A DNA stretch of 64,000 nucleotides from Pleurostoma richardsiae (taxonomy: Eukaryota; Ascomycota; Sordariomycetes; Calosphaeriales; Pleurostomataceae): the NCBI GenBank assembly GCA_030052745.1, contig JANBVO010000017.1, positions 496,001-560,000 of the forward strand. Direction: 5' to 3'. The position numbers were made by a program, and so were the translations under genes. A model generated the notes under the pieces. That model had not been told where the DNA came from. It did no database searches and saw only the letters and a program-made list of their open reading frames with translations. Below, in pieces: positions 1 to 11,095 of this stretch (position 1 is its first letter; each line of letters begins with the position of its first letter).

Positions 1-690
1 CGGCCCTGAGAGGCCCACTAGTGTTTTGGAGACCTCCCCCATCATACCTACCGTGCCGCCTCCCTGTCCACCGTCAATTCACCCGATGATAAGGGACTGG
101 CAGGGGCTTATCAACTCACATACACTAGCGACCACCCTTGCCTATGCAGCGCTGTGGCCAGTGACCGTGCAGCTTCGACGAATTCAGGACTCGAGCCTTT
201 ATGTGCCCCGCAACTAGGACTGATATCAGTAACCATCCTCAGATAACGGCAACTGCCTTCCGGCTGCTCGCCAGGCTCAGTCAGGAGGCTGAGAATACGG
301 GGGACATACAATGCTGCAACGGAGAATCCCGCAGGGTTGCTAATGTTCTGCCCCTGAGATCCCATAGTGCGTTATATGCCACTTTCGTCGCTCCGCGAGT
401 ATATCGTTTCCCTGCAATAAACTCGGAGAGGGTTTCTGCATTTAACTGGGAAGCCATAATATTTTACTACAATATTTTGCCACGATAAGCTCCCATCTTT
501 GCCCCACTGAAGGCGAAAGAATGGGGGAACGATTAGATGATGAGACCTATCGCTTTAGCGCACCTATGATTGTCGATCCTGGAGATAGTACGGGGGTAAG
601 TTATCAGCAACCTGAGCTAGTGATCCTTCTTCCATTTATCAGCGCGGTTTCGGTGAAATTTACAGAGCTTCCTCCACGGCAGGAACTCGA
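1..690. other. Left-edge intergenic stretch
   Basis: No open frame here resembles a known family, and codon composition is unremarkable. The last part is the presumed promoter and 5' leader of the permease that starts at 691. I see no repeat or RNA gene. Confidence 0.5.
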
Positions 691-2622
691 ATGACTCTGA
701 CCATTAACACAGCAGCCAAGATGGATGTCGGAGTGAAACCAGACCACGGCGCCGTTGTCACCAGCTCGGCGTCTGAGGATGACGAAGTGCTGGAGGTGCC
801 AGATCTTGCCATCGAAAAGAGTACGAGTTTCTTCCTATTGTTCGTTTCGTCTGCTGACAAAAGGATAGAACTGGTCAGGAAGTTGGACCTGATCATTCTG
901 CCGCTGCTCGCTATTATCTATTTCACTCACAGTCTCGACCGTGCGAATCTTGGAAATGCAAAGACGGACGGGTTTGAGAAGGATATTGGCCTGAAAGATA
1001 ACCAGTATTCACTGATCCTGATCCTGTTCTACGTCCCATATGGGACCCTCAACATTCCTGCTACCATCCTGGCGAAGCGCTTCAGCCCTGCAGTTGTCAT
1101 CCCGGTGCTCATGCTTGGATGGGGAACGATCTCGCTAGCTGCTGCAAGTGTGCACAACTTCGGTGGGATCCTGACGGCGAGAATCTTTCTTGGGGTTGTC
1201 GAGGCTGGATTTGTAAGTTGTCACGCCATGCTCTCCGTTTGGGTCAATGCTGATCGCCCTTCAGTTCCCCTCTGCAATCTACTACCTCACGATGTTCTAT
1301 ACCAGGCACGAGAGTGCGTACTTCTAGAGAATAAGAGTTGTCTAATATATCTAACGAATGCTAGTTGCGAAAAGGATATCTTTTTTCTATATGATGGGCT
1401 TCGTCGCAAACGCCTTCTCCGGCTTGATCGCGTACAGGTATGATGACTCGATAAAAAGCATGTCGTTATTAGTGGGGAAACTGACGAGGCGACGCCATTA
1501 TAGTGTGTTCCAGTGGCACAAAAAGCTTTATGTATGCCTTCCACTTGTCTTTTTAATCGTCGGGAATCTCGGAAATTGTCTCTAACCATGAAGCACTACA
1601 GAACTGGCAGTATCTCTTCATAATCGAAGGAGCTCTCACAATATTCCTGGCCATAACGTCATTCGTCCTACTGCCGCGAAACATGGAATCTTCAAAGTAC
1701 TTCACGGAAGCCGAGAAGCACTGTTCAAGTATTCGACTGCGGAGAGAAGCCGAGGTCGAGAAGGTGAAGTTCTCCTGGTCCGCTACGCTCAAACCTCTGC
1801 TCGACTGGCACACATGGATGTTCGGCTTCATGGCCCTTTGCTATGGGGTTGCTGCCGCATCTATCTCGAACTTCCTGCCGGTATGTCCTTGTCGATGTTA
1901 CCCGAGCCAAGCTATCCTTGCAGAACTGACAACGACAGACTATCATAAAACGTCTCACCAAAGACACTGTCACTGCAAACCTCTACACCATAGCTCCGAA
2001 CCTCAATGGGGCTGTATGGATTGTGGCTACCTGTTGGGTTTCTGACCACTACCAGTCCCGTGCCTTTTGCTCCGTGGTTGCTATGGCCGTCTCGCTTATC
2101 GGGTTCATTTGTCTCGGCACGGTTGACTTGGTTCACAAAACCGGAGTTGGCTATTTCTTCACATTTCTACTCACTTTTGGAGTAAGTGTATCCCCCGATG
2201 ACTTTTGGGTGTTGTCTTTCTAACCTCTTGGGCTCATACAGGCGTTTACTCCGGCGGTGATAGTCCCAGCTTGGACATCGAGCAATATAACCTCGAACTC
2301 CGCTCGGGCAACGACATTGGGCCTGCTCTCGGGACTTCAGAACATCGCAGGTATCATGTCTTCATACGCTTTCAGATCACAGGATGCGCCGGTAAGTGTG
2401 CCTTTCTTTACATATTCTCTCCTCTGGGCAGAGTCCAGCTGATAAGGGGCCAAGGTCTATCGGCCCGCGCTCGTCATATCCGGGTGCTTCCAAGGTGGCA
2501 TGGTCCTTACGGCCCTATTTGCCTGGTTCTACTATCGTCGCATCAACCGACAGCTTGACCGTGGTGAGAAGCCTCATGTTAAGGGCATGGAGCAGAATCC
2601 AAACTTCAGATACGTTCTTTAA
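691..2622 (+). CDS. MFS permease, Dal5/Tna1 (anion:cation symporter) family
   Basis: Plasma-membrane organic-anion permease of the allantoate/nicotinate type. I infer eight exons: 691-1212, 1265-1313, 1365-1437, 1504-1531, 1602-1880, 1939-2181, 2242-2391 and 2455-2622. They total 1512 nt and 503 aa, and the frame closes at every junction. Family marks are the N-terminal cytosolic tail followed by LDLIILPLLAIIYF and the LDRANLGNAK segment at the first membrane helix, then a helix-4 region (ARIFLGVVEAGF) and the NWQYLFIIEG motif. The fourth exon is a 28-nt microexon, and without it the conserved VFQ..NWQYLFIIEG stretch cannot be built. The start is the first ATG in frame. Substrate cannot be read from sequence; Dal5-family members move allantoate, ureidosuccinate, nicotinate, quinolinate or pantothenate. 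The next gene on the same strand makes NAD from quinolinate, so a pyridine carboxylate is a reasonable guess. Confidence 0.88.
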
Positions 2623-3349
2623 AGCTGGCTTGGCTGTTTATGGCCCTGTTGACTGCTGCTTCAGCTCTCATTCTCCACTCATCAGTTTCAATAGTAGCAT
2701 TTCTGTGTTGCATGGGGTAATATGTTGTGAAGTGTGGGCAACCTGTAGGCAATCAGAAATGAGCAACGGCGTAATCAATTAATTATATAGGTAGATGAAT
2801 GACGTGTGATGAGAGGAATCAACGTTGAAGGTCCCTTCTGATGAAGTAGTTTCACGACAGAATCAAAATCGGCCCTGGCTTTATGTGAATCGAGAATGAA
2901 GATGCGAACGTTGGGATTAGTAAATCCTCGTGTCCAATGGGGAGAATGCCCGGTCATGTCCCTAGGCTCCTGGATTCTAAGCTAGAGTTGTTGATAGTTA
3001 ACTTAGCTCTCATCCCCATCTGTGTTGATAAGCAGCACGGGCCGGTCTCGGCCGTCTTTCCGGCGTTACGGCACAGCGTCGCTTAAGTGGGGGAGAAACC
3101 GCCGAGCTTAATTCGCCCACAGCCGCCACTCTATGTTCTTCCCGATACTTTAGACACGCAAGACGTCAAACGTCGAAGTCTGTTCACCCTGAAGACATCC
3201 TGCAGACCCGGCTAGCACAGAGACTGTCACGACATATCTTTCTGCGTTCGACCACTTCTGCGAGTGGAGGCAAGGCCGGAGTAAGTGCCAAGTTGCCATC
3301 GTTTCTCGCCACATCACGCTATTCAAACCACCGCGGCGACTCCGTCACC
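2623..3349. other. Intergenic, permease to QPRT
   Basis: Non-coding by inspection. It contains the 3' region of the permease and the promoter of the downstream phosphoribosyltransferase. An upstream in-frame ATG at 3293 would add 19 residues to that enzyme, but the ATG at 3350 has a better context (CACCATGG) and matches the family N-terminus. No other feature is seen. Confidence 0.5.
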
Positions 3350-4297
3350 ATGGCTCTCGATTACGGAGACCCAGCCAATCTCATCCCGACCGGTCTTCCC
3401 GAGGTCGTTAAGGCCTGGTTCGCCGAGGACACGCCCTCTTTCGACTATGGTGGCTTCGTCGTGGGAGACTCGCCCCGTACCGCAACGCTGTACCAGAAGT
3501 CACCGGGAGTGGTGGCGGGAGTTCCCTTTGTCAATGAGGTCTTCAAGCAGTGCAACTGCACCGTAGAGTGGCATGTGAAAGAGGGCCAGTTCATCGACCC
3601 GGCAGGTTCTGGCGGCAAGTTCAAGGCAGCCACTGTCAGCGGCCCGACTCGACACCTGCTCATCGCCGAGCGGGTCGCCCTAAACACGCTGGCGCGGTGC
3701 TCGGGGATCGCGACTGCGAGCCGCAAGATGCTGGAACTTGTCCGTGAGGCAGGCTACCAGGGAGCCCTGGCGGGAACCCGCAAGACGACGCCGGGGTTCC
3801 GGTTGGTGGAAAAGTACGGCATGCTCGTCGGGGGCGTGGACCAGCACAGGATGGACTTGAGTAGCATGATCATGCTGAAGGATAACCACATCTGGGCGAG
3901 GGGCTCTATCAAGGATGCGGTCAGGGCCGCCAGGGCAGTGGGCGGTTTTGCACTCAAGATCGAGGTCGAGGTCGACAGCGAGGAGGGAGCGGACGAAGCG
4001 ATCGAAGCTGGCGCCGACGTGATCATGCTGGACAATTACACCGGTGACGGCCTGAAAGTCGCGGCAAGGAATCTCCGTGAGCGGTGGGCGGGAAAGAAGG
4101 CGTTCCTCCTCGAATGCAGCGGCGGTTTAACGCCCTCGAACGTGAAAGAATACGTGAACAACGGTGAGTCCAGTCGCGCTTCCTCTATCATAACTGATAA
4201 CTCCGCTAACTGTATTTCAGACATTGACATTATCTCTACGTCCTCCATTCACCAAGGATGTCCTCATATAGACTTCTCTCTGAAGATTGACCACTGA
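3350..4297 (+). CDS. BNA6: Nicotinate-nucleotide pyrophosphorylase (quinolinate phosphoribosyltransferase)
   Basis: Converts quinolinate plus PRPP to nicotinate mononucleotide, the last step of de novo NAD synthesis from tryptophan. Two exons, 3350-4163 and 4221-4297, give 296 aa, the usual family length. Conserved blocks are visible in order: [16 protein letters not shown] (about 107-122), TRKTTPGFR (143-151) with basic phosphate-binding residues, [15 protein letters not shown] (166-180), the KIEVEV strand, IMLDN (about 225-229), ECSGG (255-259) and, across the intron, [12 protein letters not shown] near the C-terminus. The last intron is 57 nt with a CTAAC branch site. The annotated start is the ATG in CACCATGG; the in-frame ATG at 3293 is an alternative. 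All catalytic blocks are present, so it should be active. Confidence 0.96.
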   Translation: MALDYGDPANLIPTGLPEVVKAWFAEDTPSFDYGGFVVGDSPRTATLYQKSPGVVAGVPFVNEVFKQCNCTVEWHVKEGQFIDPAGSGGKFKAATVSGPTRHLLIAERVALNTLARCSGIATASRKMLELVREAGYQGALAGTRKTTPGFRLVEKYGMLVGGVDQHRMDLSSMIMLKDNHIWARGSIKDAVRAARAVGGFALKIEVEVDSEEGADEAIEAGADVIMLDNYTGDGLKVAARNLRERWAGKKAFLLECSGGLTPSNVKEYVNNGESSRASSIITDNSANCISDIDIISTSSIHQGCPHIDFSLKIDH

Positions 4298-4945
4298 GCT
4301 GTCAGTATATGTGTAGTTATGAAGTTACACGTCCTTGCGTTCCCAGACTCATCATTGGGTATCCGGGACACCATCCTGTGCCGCCTCTCCCACGTTCTCA
4401 AGCCGCCCCCTGTTCAAGGCAACCTTCGGATATTAAATGTGTATTCCGGGGATTGAATGAGATTGAGTCGAGCTTACCCCGCATGTTGTTCTGCATGGTT
4501 CCCTTCCTTCAGGTGAGACGCCACATTTCAGTTACGACGTACGGTGTGGTCGACATATCCTCCGATTAGCTGCCACTGGTTAGTCATGTTTACTTCAGCT
4601 GCATGGCTCTAGACCCGGAAGGCCATGGACTCTTCCCCAGAGTCATGGCGCATCTGCGTGCGGCCCTTTGCGGGGAGAGGAACTCGGAGGCCGGCGAATC
4701 AAGGACTGTTCCAAATTTTGAGCTGCATGTTAGTTGTGAACCACAAAAACTGATGCGTCGGGTCTGGCGGGCGGCTTCCTGATGTGTTTTCCGACCATAT
4801 GACTACTTGGCCACCCTTATCATTACGACTTCGCCCACAAGGGCATCTGGAAGATACCTACTGCTTCGGACGGAGTTCTCAACCTGGGTGATTGACTTCG
4901 AGATACGCACCATTCTTGAGCACAGCTGTCGTCCTTGCAGTCATC
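4298..4945. other. Intergenic, QPRT to GPR1-type gene
   Basis: No supported gene. It includes the 3' end of QPRT and the leader of the next gene. A CTTGCAG a few bases before the ATG at 4946 could be the acceptor of a 5'-UTR intron, but no matching donor can be fixed by eye. Confidence 0.45.
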
Positions 4946-6001
4946 ATGGCCGAAGCAGGCTCCGGAGGGCCGTTCGTGAAGAATGGAACGTTTGATGAAG
5001 AAAAGGGGTTGCACAGAACCACTACTGGAGTGACCATGTCCCCGGAACTGTTCGAGAAGGTAACGCTGCCAGCCACTATGCGGTACTAGAGCTCATGCTT
5101 ATTCACCAGCTTTACTTGACACCGAAAGTTCCACATGTCGGTGACTACAACAAGCGATTTGCCAACCCAACGGCCCTCGGATTTGTTGGGTGAGCTGAAC
5201 ATCCCGGCGGCAGACTGGACGGTAGTGTTCCATGGACGCTTTCTCTAATCCCAAGGCCAAAGCTTCGTGATCTCCACCTTCACATTCGCCATGGTATGCA
5301 TGGGATGGGGTGGGGCTGAAGGGTTTTCGCCCGTTGTGTAAGCTGTTTATACTGGCTACGATTGATCTCGGCTTAGCTCACAGTGTATAGCGGCATCTTC
5401 TTCTTTGTCGGACCAGTCTTGCTGGTCTTCGCCATGGTCTTCGAGTGGATTATGGGAAACTTTTTCCCAATGATGGTCATGGGTCTCTTTGCCGTCTTCT
5501 GGCTGTCTTTTGGGGTGCTTCAACTTCCCACTCTTCAACTTGGCCTGCCGTATGCTACATCCGGCGACCCGACGGGCACAGCATCACCTGAGTACAATGC
5601 CGTTGTTGCGCTCTATCTCATCATATGGGGATTCGCACTCTTTACGTTCTTCATCTTCACTCTGAAGATCAACACCGTCTTTGCGCTCATATTCCTCCTC
5701 GTGAGCGTGGCGGCGTGGGTACTCTCAGGGGCGTACTGGAAGGTCAAGTCGGGAGACTACGACACCGCCAACCACCTTCAAAAGGTTAGTCACCGCACCA
5801 TCCGAAGATACGAACGTTGCTGACCTTGCCATTTAGGCCGGGGGCGCATTGCTATTTGTGGTCGCGGCTCTGGGTTGGTATATGTGTTTCATCATCATGG
5901 CAAACGAGATGCGTCTGTCTCTTAATCTTCCCGTCGGAGACCTGAGCCATTTCTGGCCCAAAACAGACGTGGACCTGGCTACATCTGACCACCGTGACTA
6001 G
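4946..6001 (+). CDS. GPR1/FUN34/YaaH-family permease (acetate/ammonium type)
   Basis: Six-helix plasma-membrane protein of the family that includes yeast Ady2/Ato and AcpA-type acetate permeases. Exons 4946-5059, 5110-5189, 5263-5337, 5391-5784 and 5837-6001 give 275 aa with a closed frame. The signature stretch before the first helix reads FANPTALGFVG (N57-P58), a variant of the family NPxPLGL motif. It is preceded by the typical ELFEKLYL segment and followed by hydrophobic helices, one containing EWIMGNFFP. The exon-3 end uses the strong GTAAGC donor at 5338 with an acceptor at 5389-5390. A nearby alternative pair (donor 5336, acceptor 5376) would also keep frame and change a few residues. 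The start at 4946 is the best ATG, and an in-frame ORF extends upstream. Probable role: uptake of acetate or related monocarboxylates, inferred from family only. Confidence 0.87.
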
Positions 6002-6774
6002 TGGAGACTCTAGGTAGGCTGCCCTGGGTAAGAGTACCGGCGACAGGGTGTTATCGAGGGAGGCATGTGGCTCGACCGGGCACCCACGATCAATCTGCAT
6101 CAAGTCTGGCAATTAAGCGCTCATGTTTACTCGGTAGGGTTCCTTCTTTCAAGCCCTCGGCGGTGGAGGGTTGTCCAGCACATGACTAGCGTGAAACTGT
6201 CCCCTAAGCTGGCATTCGCACCGGTTTGTTACTTACCATAATTAATTAGGTATTGGGCCTGGGTAATGACACCCCGATAGAATGAACTGCAATGATTGTA
6301 GCATTATAGACCCTACCATGTCATCTGCATATTTGGGTGAACAACTGGTAGGGAAGGGCGGCAACGGAACGGCAATATCCATTCCGAGCATGGAGCATAC
6401 AAGTTTCAAGGACCGGCGACTAGATCACGTTTCTCTCCAGCACGCGGATTTAGAAGAGAACTGACAGTCATTGATTCCGAGATAGCCAGACGAAGGAATC
6501 GAGAGCTCAGAAATAACGTGGTCACAGCCTGTCCATTTGACCTGTTATTGGCCTACTACACCCGCTAACTGTTACAGTCTCATTTCATTCCATGAGACAT
6601 GACTCCATAGCTATCCGCCAGAAAAGGGCGATGTTGATGAGATGGTACTCTGCCTGGCAAGCGGCTCTAGGTGCGGACGTAATTCTGTGTTCGCGGCACG
6701 TCGGCCGTCGTCAATTCCCAGTCAATCGTTGCGCTCTCGGGAGCAGATGCTCGCTCTCGACTGTGATGGTGCAG
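6002..6774. other. Convergent intergenic stretch
   Basis: Lies between the 3' ends of the plus-strand GPR1-type gene and the minus-strand DUF1989 gene. Only short chance frames are present. It must hold both polyadenylation regions; no clear terminator or repeat is seen. Confidence 0.5.
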
Positions 6775-7710
6775 CTAGGCAATCTCGGCCCAATTTTGTG
6801 CTTTCAGCCCGTGGAATCCCTTGTAGAGCTTTCCTCGCGGCTCAGCCGGCTCCCAGCCCTGCAGTACAGTTTCCTTGTCTTTGATGTCGTACACCTCCAC
6901 CCCGAGCGGCCGGCAGCACTCCAGCGTCGGGTCCTCACCCTCTACGGCTGGTTCGGCGCCCTCCCCCCACATGGCCTTGGATAGGTCGCCGCCGGGGCAT
7001 GTGCTGAGTGCGCACAGCAGATCCGTCTCAGCGAAGAACTCGAAATAGTCGCCCTTCTTGGCCGGGCACGTCTTCATGAAGTACTGGTCGCTCGAGTTCA
7101 GCCCGGTGCACTGAAAGACGTTGAGCACGTCGTGCACGTCCGTCTCGGCGAGCCCGTACGGCAGCACGGCACGCGTGAGGTTCGAGTGGCAGTGGTAGTC
7201 GAAGTCCTGGCCGCTGAGCAGACGGTTGACATAAGGATCGCACCGCGTGCCGAGGAGGTCATGCACGCGCCCGCCCTCGGCGTCGACGCCACCCCCCTTG
7301 CCATTGCCGCCTGCGCCGTAGTCGCCTAGCGAGTCGCCCGTAATGGTACACAGCGGGCGTAGGTACGGCAGCACACTCCACAGGCGGTCATACACGGACA
7401 CGTGTGCGCGCTGCAACTGGCGTGTGCGTGCAGCCCAGAAGCGCTCGCGGGGGTTGTGCAGGTTCCACATGTTGAGGTCGCCGACCTGGGCGCCTTCGAC
7501 GGCGACGATGCGACACACCTGGCCCGCCTTGACCTCCCAGGCACGTCCACTGCGGATGGGCAGGACGAAGCCGTCGGCTAGAGTGCGTCCCCCCGGCGTC
7601 TGGCCGGTCGCGCCAATGCGATCATAGAGGGATCGGTCGATATCCAGGGGACCTCCGGGAACCGTCTGGTACGCCGCCTGCGTCAATCGGTTGTTCGGTG
7701 CGGCCGCCAT
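6775..7710 (-). CDS. DUF1989 / urea-carboxylase-associated protein
   Basis: Single-exon gene, 311 aa, ATG at 7710. It matches the urea-carboxylase-associated (DUF1989) family, whose members sit near urea amidolyase-type genes in microbes and are linked to urea, guanidine or allantoin nitrogen use. The exact reaction is not settled. Visible family features: a beta-rich core with KAGQVCRIVAVEGAQVGDLN (61-80), where DLN follows the conserved QVGD, GTRCDPY (154-160), a CHSNLTRA block (174-181) and the Asn/Cys-rich NVFQCTGLN (197-205). The Cys and His of these blocks are candidate metal ligands. It is transcribed away from an amino-acid permease across a 733-bp shared upstream region, which supports a nitrogen-scavenging role. 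Confidence 0.9.
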   Translation of the reverse strand: MAAAPNNRLTQAAYQTVPGGPLDIDRSLYDRIGATGQTPGGRTLADGFVLPIRSGRAWEVKAGQVCRIVAVEGAQVGDLNMWNLHNPRERFWAARTRQLQRAHVSVYDRLWSVLPYLRPLCTITGDSLGDYGAGGNGKGGGVDAEGGRVHDLLGTRCDPYVNRLLSGQDFDYHCHSNLTRAVLPYGLAETDVHDVLNVFQCTGLNSSDQYFMKTCPAKKGDYFEFFAETDLLCALSTCPGGDLSKAMWGEGAEPAVEGEDPTLECCRPLGVEVYDIKDKETVLQGWEPAEPRGKLYKGFHGLKAQNWAEIA

Positions 7711-8443
7711 GTCTGCTGTGAGCGGGAGCGGGGAGACAACGACGGGCGTGCTGAGTGGGACGGCTTTGACTGGGAGAGAAGCAATGGCTGGTCGAAAAGA
7801 CTGGCTGGCAGCCTAGCTGGGCAGCCGTCCGGCGAGGAGCAACTTATGAGGATGTGTCGGCTGTCTCCCTAGTCGCGAGAGGCCAAGCCTGCGGGAGCGG
7901 CCGTGTGCGAGCGACGACGCCCTCGGGACATGAGTCGAGAGTCAGGGTCCGTTCCACGGAGCCCCGCCCCGATCACCGGTGGACCTGCGTCAAAGGGCTC
8001 ACGCACCAATTGGAACCTGATGCTCGATGGATCCCGGCCTACTACCGACGCGGCTTTCTAGTCATCATCATCAGTCACAAAACCCCAGACTTGTATGTAT
8101 TCTGTACGTAATGAGGCAACATTTTGGCTTCCAGAACAGCGTCTCGTGCCACTCACGAGCCCTCATGGTCGTGGAGACACCTCTTATCTGCAGCAGTGGG
8201 CCTCAGGCCCATACGAATAGTCAAAGATCCGCGAGTAAGCGGCCTTGGCCTTGTTCTCGCTCAGGAGATGGCAGGCGTCCCCCCACATGTTCGGGCCATG
8301 GGCTCACTTCCCTATAACCGGTGATCAAGCCGTGGTTCCTGCATATAAGTGCAGCCACGCACGATCAGACTGGCGGCAGCAGAGAGTCTGCAGACGACCA
8401 AAGGTTGAGAAATCACTCTCTCTAACTCCTCAGACTCGCAATC
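7711..8443. promoter_or_regulatory. Divergent promoter region of DUF1989 gene and amino-acid permease
   Basis: Shared upstream region of two diverging genes. A TTATCT (reverse complement of AGATAA, a GATA-factor type site) lies near 8184-8189. I could not see a dense array of GATA sites, so nitrogen control is only a possibility. No coding frame is supported. Confidence 0.45.
8343..8349 (+). promoter_or_regulatory. TATA-like box upstream of amino-acid permease
   Basis: An ATATAAG sequence lies about 95 bp before the ATG at 8444, a normal distance for a fungal TATA element with a short leader. Supported by position and sequence only. Confidence 0.45.
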
Positions 8444-10278
8444 ATGGCCACTCCCCCAGTCGACGAGAAGCCCCTTCCCTACGATGATGCCATGGACATG
8501 GACATGAAGGACAAGGAGGCTGTCGATGCTGAAGCCTCCTACGCCGCCGACGTCGACTACCGTGGGAGCGGCCTGAAGCGAAGCCTGAAAGCGCGCCATC
8601 TCACCTTCATCTCTATCGGTGCTTGCATTGGGTAAGCAGCTCCTGCACCGCTCACTTCTGCTTCTCATCGTGTCTTCGGGAGGAGCTTTCGCGCCCCGAT
8701 GTCTGCTTTATACTCTCCAGACGAGATCTGAGACCGCCCCCTTTCGCTCCGAACAACAGATCATGAGAGATATCTAACCTCGGATAATGCAGTACTGGTA
8801 TCTTTCTCGGCACCGGAGGCTCCCTCGCCAAGGGCGGGCCGCTTGGCCTGCTCATGGGCTTCTCGTTGATATCCTCGGTGGTAATCAGCGTAATGGTCCA
8901 AGTATGCGAGCTGACCACCTTCCTTCCCGTGTCCGGCGGTCACATCCGCCTGGCTGGCCGTTTCGTCGACCCGGCTCTTTCCGCAGTAATGGGCTGGAAC
9001 TATATCGCCTGCTGGACTCTTATCCTGGCCGCTGAGCTGAGCGCCTCCGCCGTCCTCGTCTCGTACTGGTTGCCAGCCGACCAAGTTAACCCTGCTGCAT
9101 GGATTGCTGTTGGAACTGTCATTGTTTTAATTTTCAATGTATTCGGGGCGGGCATCTACGGCGAGGCCGAGTTCTGGTTCGCGTCGATCAAGGTCATCAC
9201 CATCTGTGGTCTCATCATACTGTCCATCATCATCAGCGCTGGTGGAGGGCCAGAAGGGGATGCCATTGGCTTCCGCTACTGGCACCATCCCGGGCCGCTG
9301 GTGCAGTACGACGGAATCGAGGGGACGACGGGCCGCTTTCTTGGCTTCTTCGCCGTCCTCACACAGGCATCCTTCAGCATGATCGGCACGGAGATGCTGG
9401 CCCTCGCCGCCGCCGAGTGCCGCAACCCACGAAAGGTTCTGCCCCAGTGTCTGAGAACGGTCTGGATACGCATCATCGCGTTCTATATTTTGGCAGTCTT
9501 TGTCATCGGTATTATCGTCTCTTCTGACAATGACCGCCTCGGAAGTTCGTCCACGGCGGCGGCCTCTCCCTTTGTCATTGCCATCGAGAACGCCGGCATC
9601 CGAGCCCTGCCCTCTGTCATCAATGCCGCCATCCTGACCAGTGCTCTCAGCGCCGGCTGCTCAGACCTCTACACCTCCTCCCGCTCGCTGTACTCCCTCG
9701 CCCAGAAGGGCCACGCACCAGCCATCTTCGCGCGCACGATGCTGAACGGAGTGCCGCACTACGCTGTCCTGGCGTGCTGGCTCATCGGCTGCCTTGCGTA
9801 CCTCGCGAGCTCGAGCGGGTCGCTCGTTGTCTTCAACTTTCTCGTCAACTTGACGGCGCTGAGCGGCATCCTCACTTGGGTTGCCATTTCCATCACGTAC
9901 CTCCGGTTCCGGAGCGGCATGGCCGCGCAGGGCATCCCGCGGACCAGCCTGCCATGGACGTCGCGGCTGGCCCTGCCCGGTGCGTACTGGACGCTGCTGG
10001 TCATCGGCATCGTGACCATCTTCTCCGGCTGGGAGGTCTTCCGCCCGGGCCACTGGGACACGGCGGGCTTCTTCAGCAACTACTTGCCCATCGCGTGGTG
10101 TGTCGTCGGCTACGTCGGATTCAAGATCTTTTGGAAGACCAAGATTGTGTCCGTATCCGAGATGGACTTCGTGACGGGCATTCAGGAGATCGAGGAGGAC
10201 GCTCGCATGTGGGACGAGGAGGAGGAGGCAACCAAGTCCAACACCCTGTCAGAGAAGGTTCTGGGCTGGTTCATGTAG
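8444..10278 (+). CDS. Amino-acid permease, YAT/AAP family
   Basis: Proton-coupled plasma-membrane amino-acid importer of the fungal YAT family (Gap1/Put4-like). Two exons, 8444-8631 and 8793-10278, give 557 aa. The intron falls inside the hallmark first-helix motif; splicing restores SIGACIGTGIFLGTGG, the substrate-binding unwound segment. The N-terminal about 45 residues are acidic and cytosolic (many Asp/Glu and MDMDMKDKE), as usual for endocytic control. About twelve hydrophobic segments follow, with PVSGGHI, GTEMLALAAAECRNPRK (the conserved GxE helix) and an acidic C-terminal tail (MWDEEEEA). The annotated ATG is the first one downstream of the TATA-like box. Substrate range is not predictable. 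It diverges from the DUF1989 gene, suggesting a shared nitrogen-acquisition theme. Confidence 0.95.
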
Positions 10279-11095
10279 ATAGACCCTATCATGTCTTGTG
10301 CTTCGCGGCCAAGAACCCAGAGCTCTCCGCGCTGCAAGAACATGACGATGACGATGGCCATTTTAGCCTTGAATGATCTGCGATTATAATCATGAAAATT
10401 GTGACGATTTTACCACATTACTAACCTTAAGAATCTTCCGGGATGTTCGGGATTGAGATCCCGGGCTCACCCTACCAAAAGAACTATCTCTCCGCTTCCG
10501 ACTAATCCGGCAATATATAACGTAGTCGGTATAGGTTTCATTTACGGACGGACTATGCTACAGAGGGGTCTCCCCCTAAGCTTTTAGAGGTCTTACGCTG
10601 CAGATAATTTTTACAGGGCTACTTTTCCCTCAACCTCCCTAATAGAATAGTAGGAATTACTGTGCAGTCGACTGTATTACTGTTGCACCATTTGTTCTAC
10701 CTAACCCTACGGAGCTCTCTTGGTAGGGCCATCCGTACAGTGGGTCTTTTAGTTCAACTTCCCTAAAAGGATAGTGGGAATTACTGTATGGTAGACGGTG
10801 ATTAATATTATCCCATTTGTTCCAACTCTCGGAAGTGGTGAGGCCGTTCTTCGGTCGGGTCCCCCGTTTGCCTATCCCCGTAATGAGGTGCAAGTGGAAG
10901 GTCGCAGTGTGTCCGTCACAGTGTTTGTATTACCATGGCAAGGAAGCACCGGAGAATAGTGAAGCACAAAGCTTCGTGGAGGGATCGCGAGCATGGGGCC
11001 GAAGAAGGTCAGTAGAGAAGTACACATCTTGACAGACAGATTATGTATACACAGAAAGCACAATCTCATTACAACACACGCGACTAGCCAACAGC
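10279..11095. other. Intergenic with degenerate repeat
   Basis: Tail-to-tail spacer between the amino-acid permease and the WSC mosaic gene. No gene is supported. Its middle part (about 10610-10850) is made of degenerate repeat units described separately. Confidence 0.55.
10612..10830. repeat. Degenerate dispersed repeat, copy A (two units)
   Basis: Two related units about 124 bp apart: CAACCTCCCTAATAGAATAG at 10631-10650 and CAACTTCCCTAAAAGGATAG at 10755-10774. Both are followed by a GGAATTACTGT-type stretch and, further on, CCATTTGTTC. Related sequence recurs near 24378-24490. This looks like a decayed dispersed or low-copy element rather than a coding sequence. No terminal repeats or target-site duplications could be fixed. 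Confidence 0.6.

Noticed and set aside
9774-10376. 200-codon plus-strand frame in another phase
   Set aside because: Overlaps the amino-acid permease, whose frame carries the transporter motifs.
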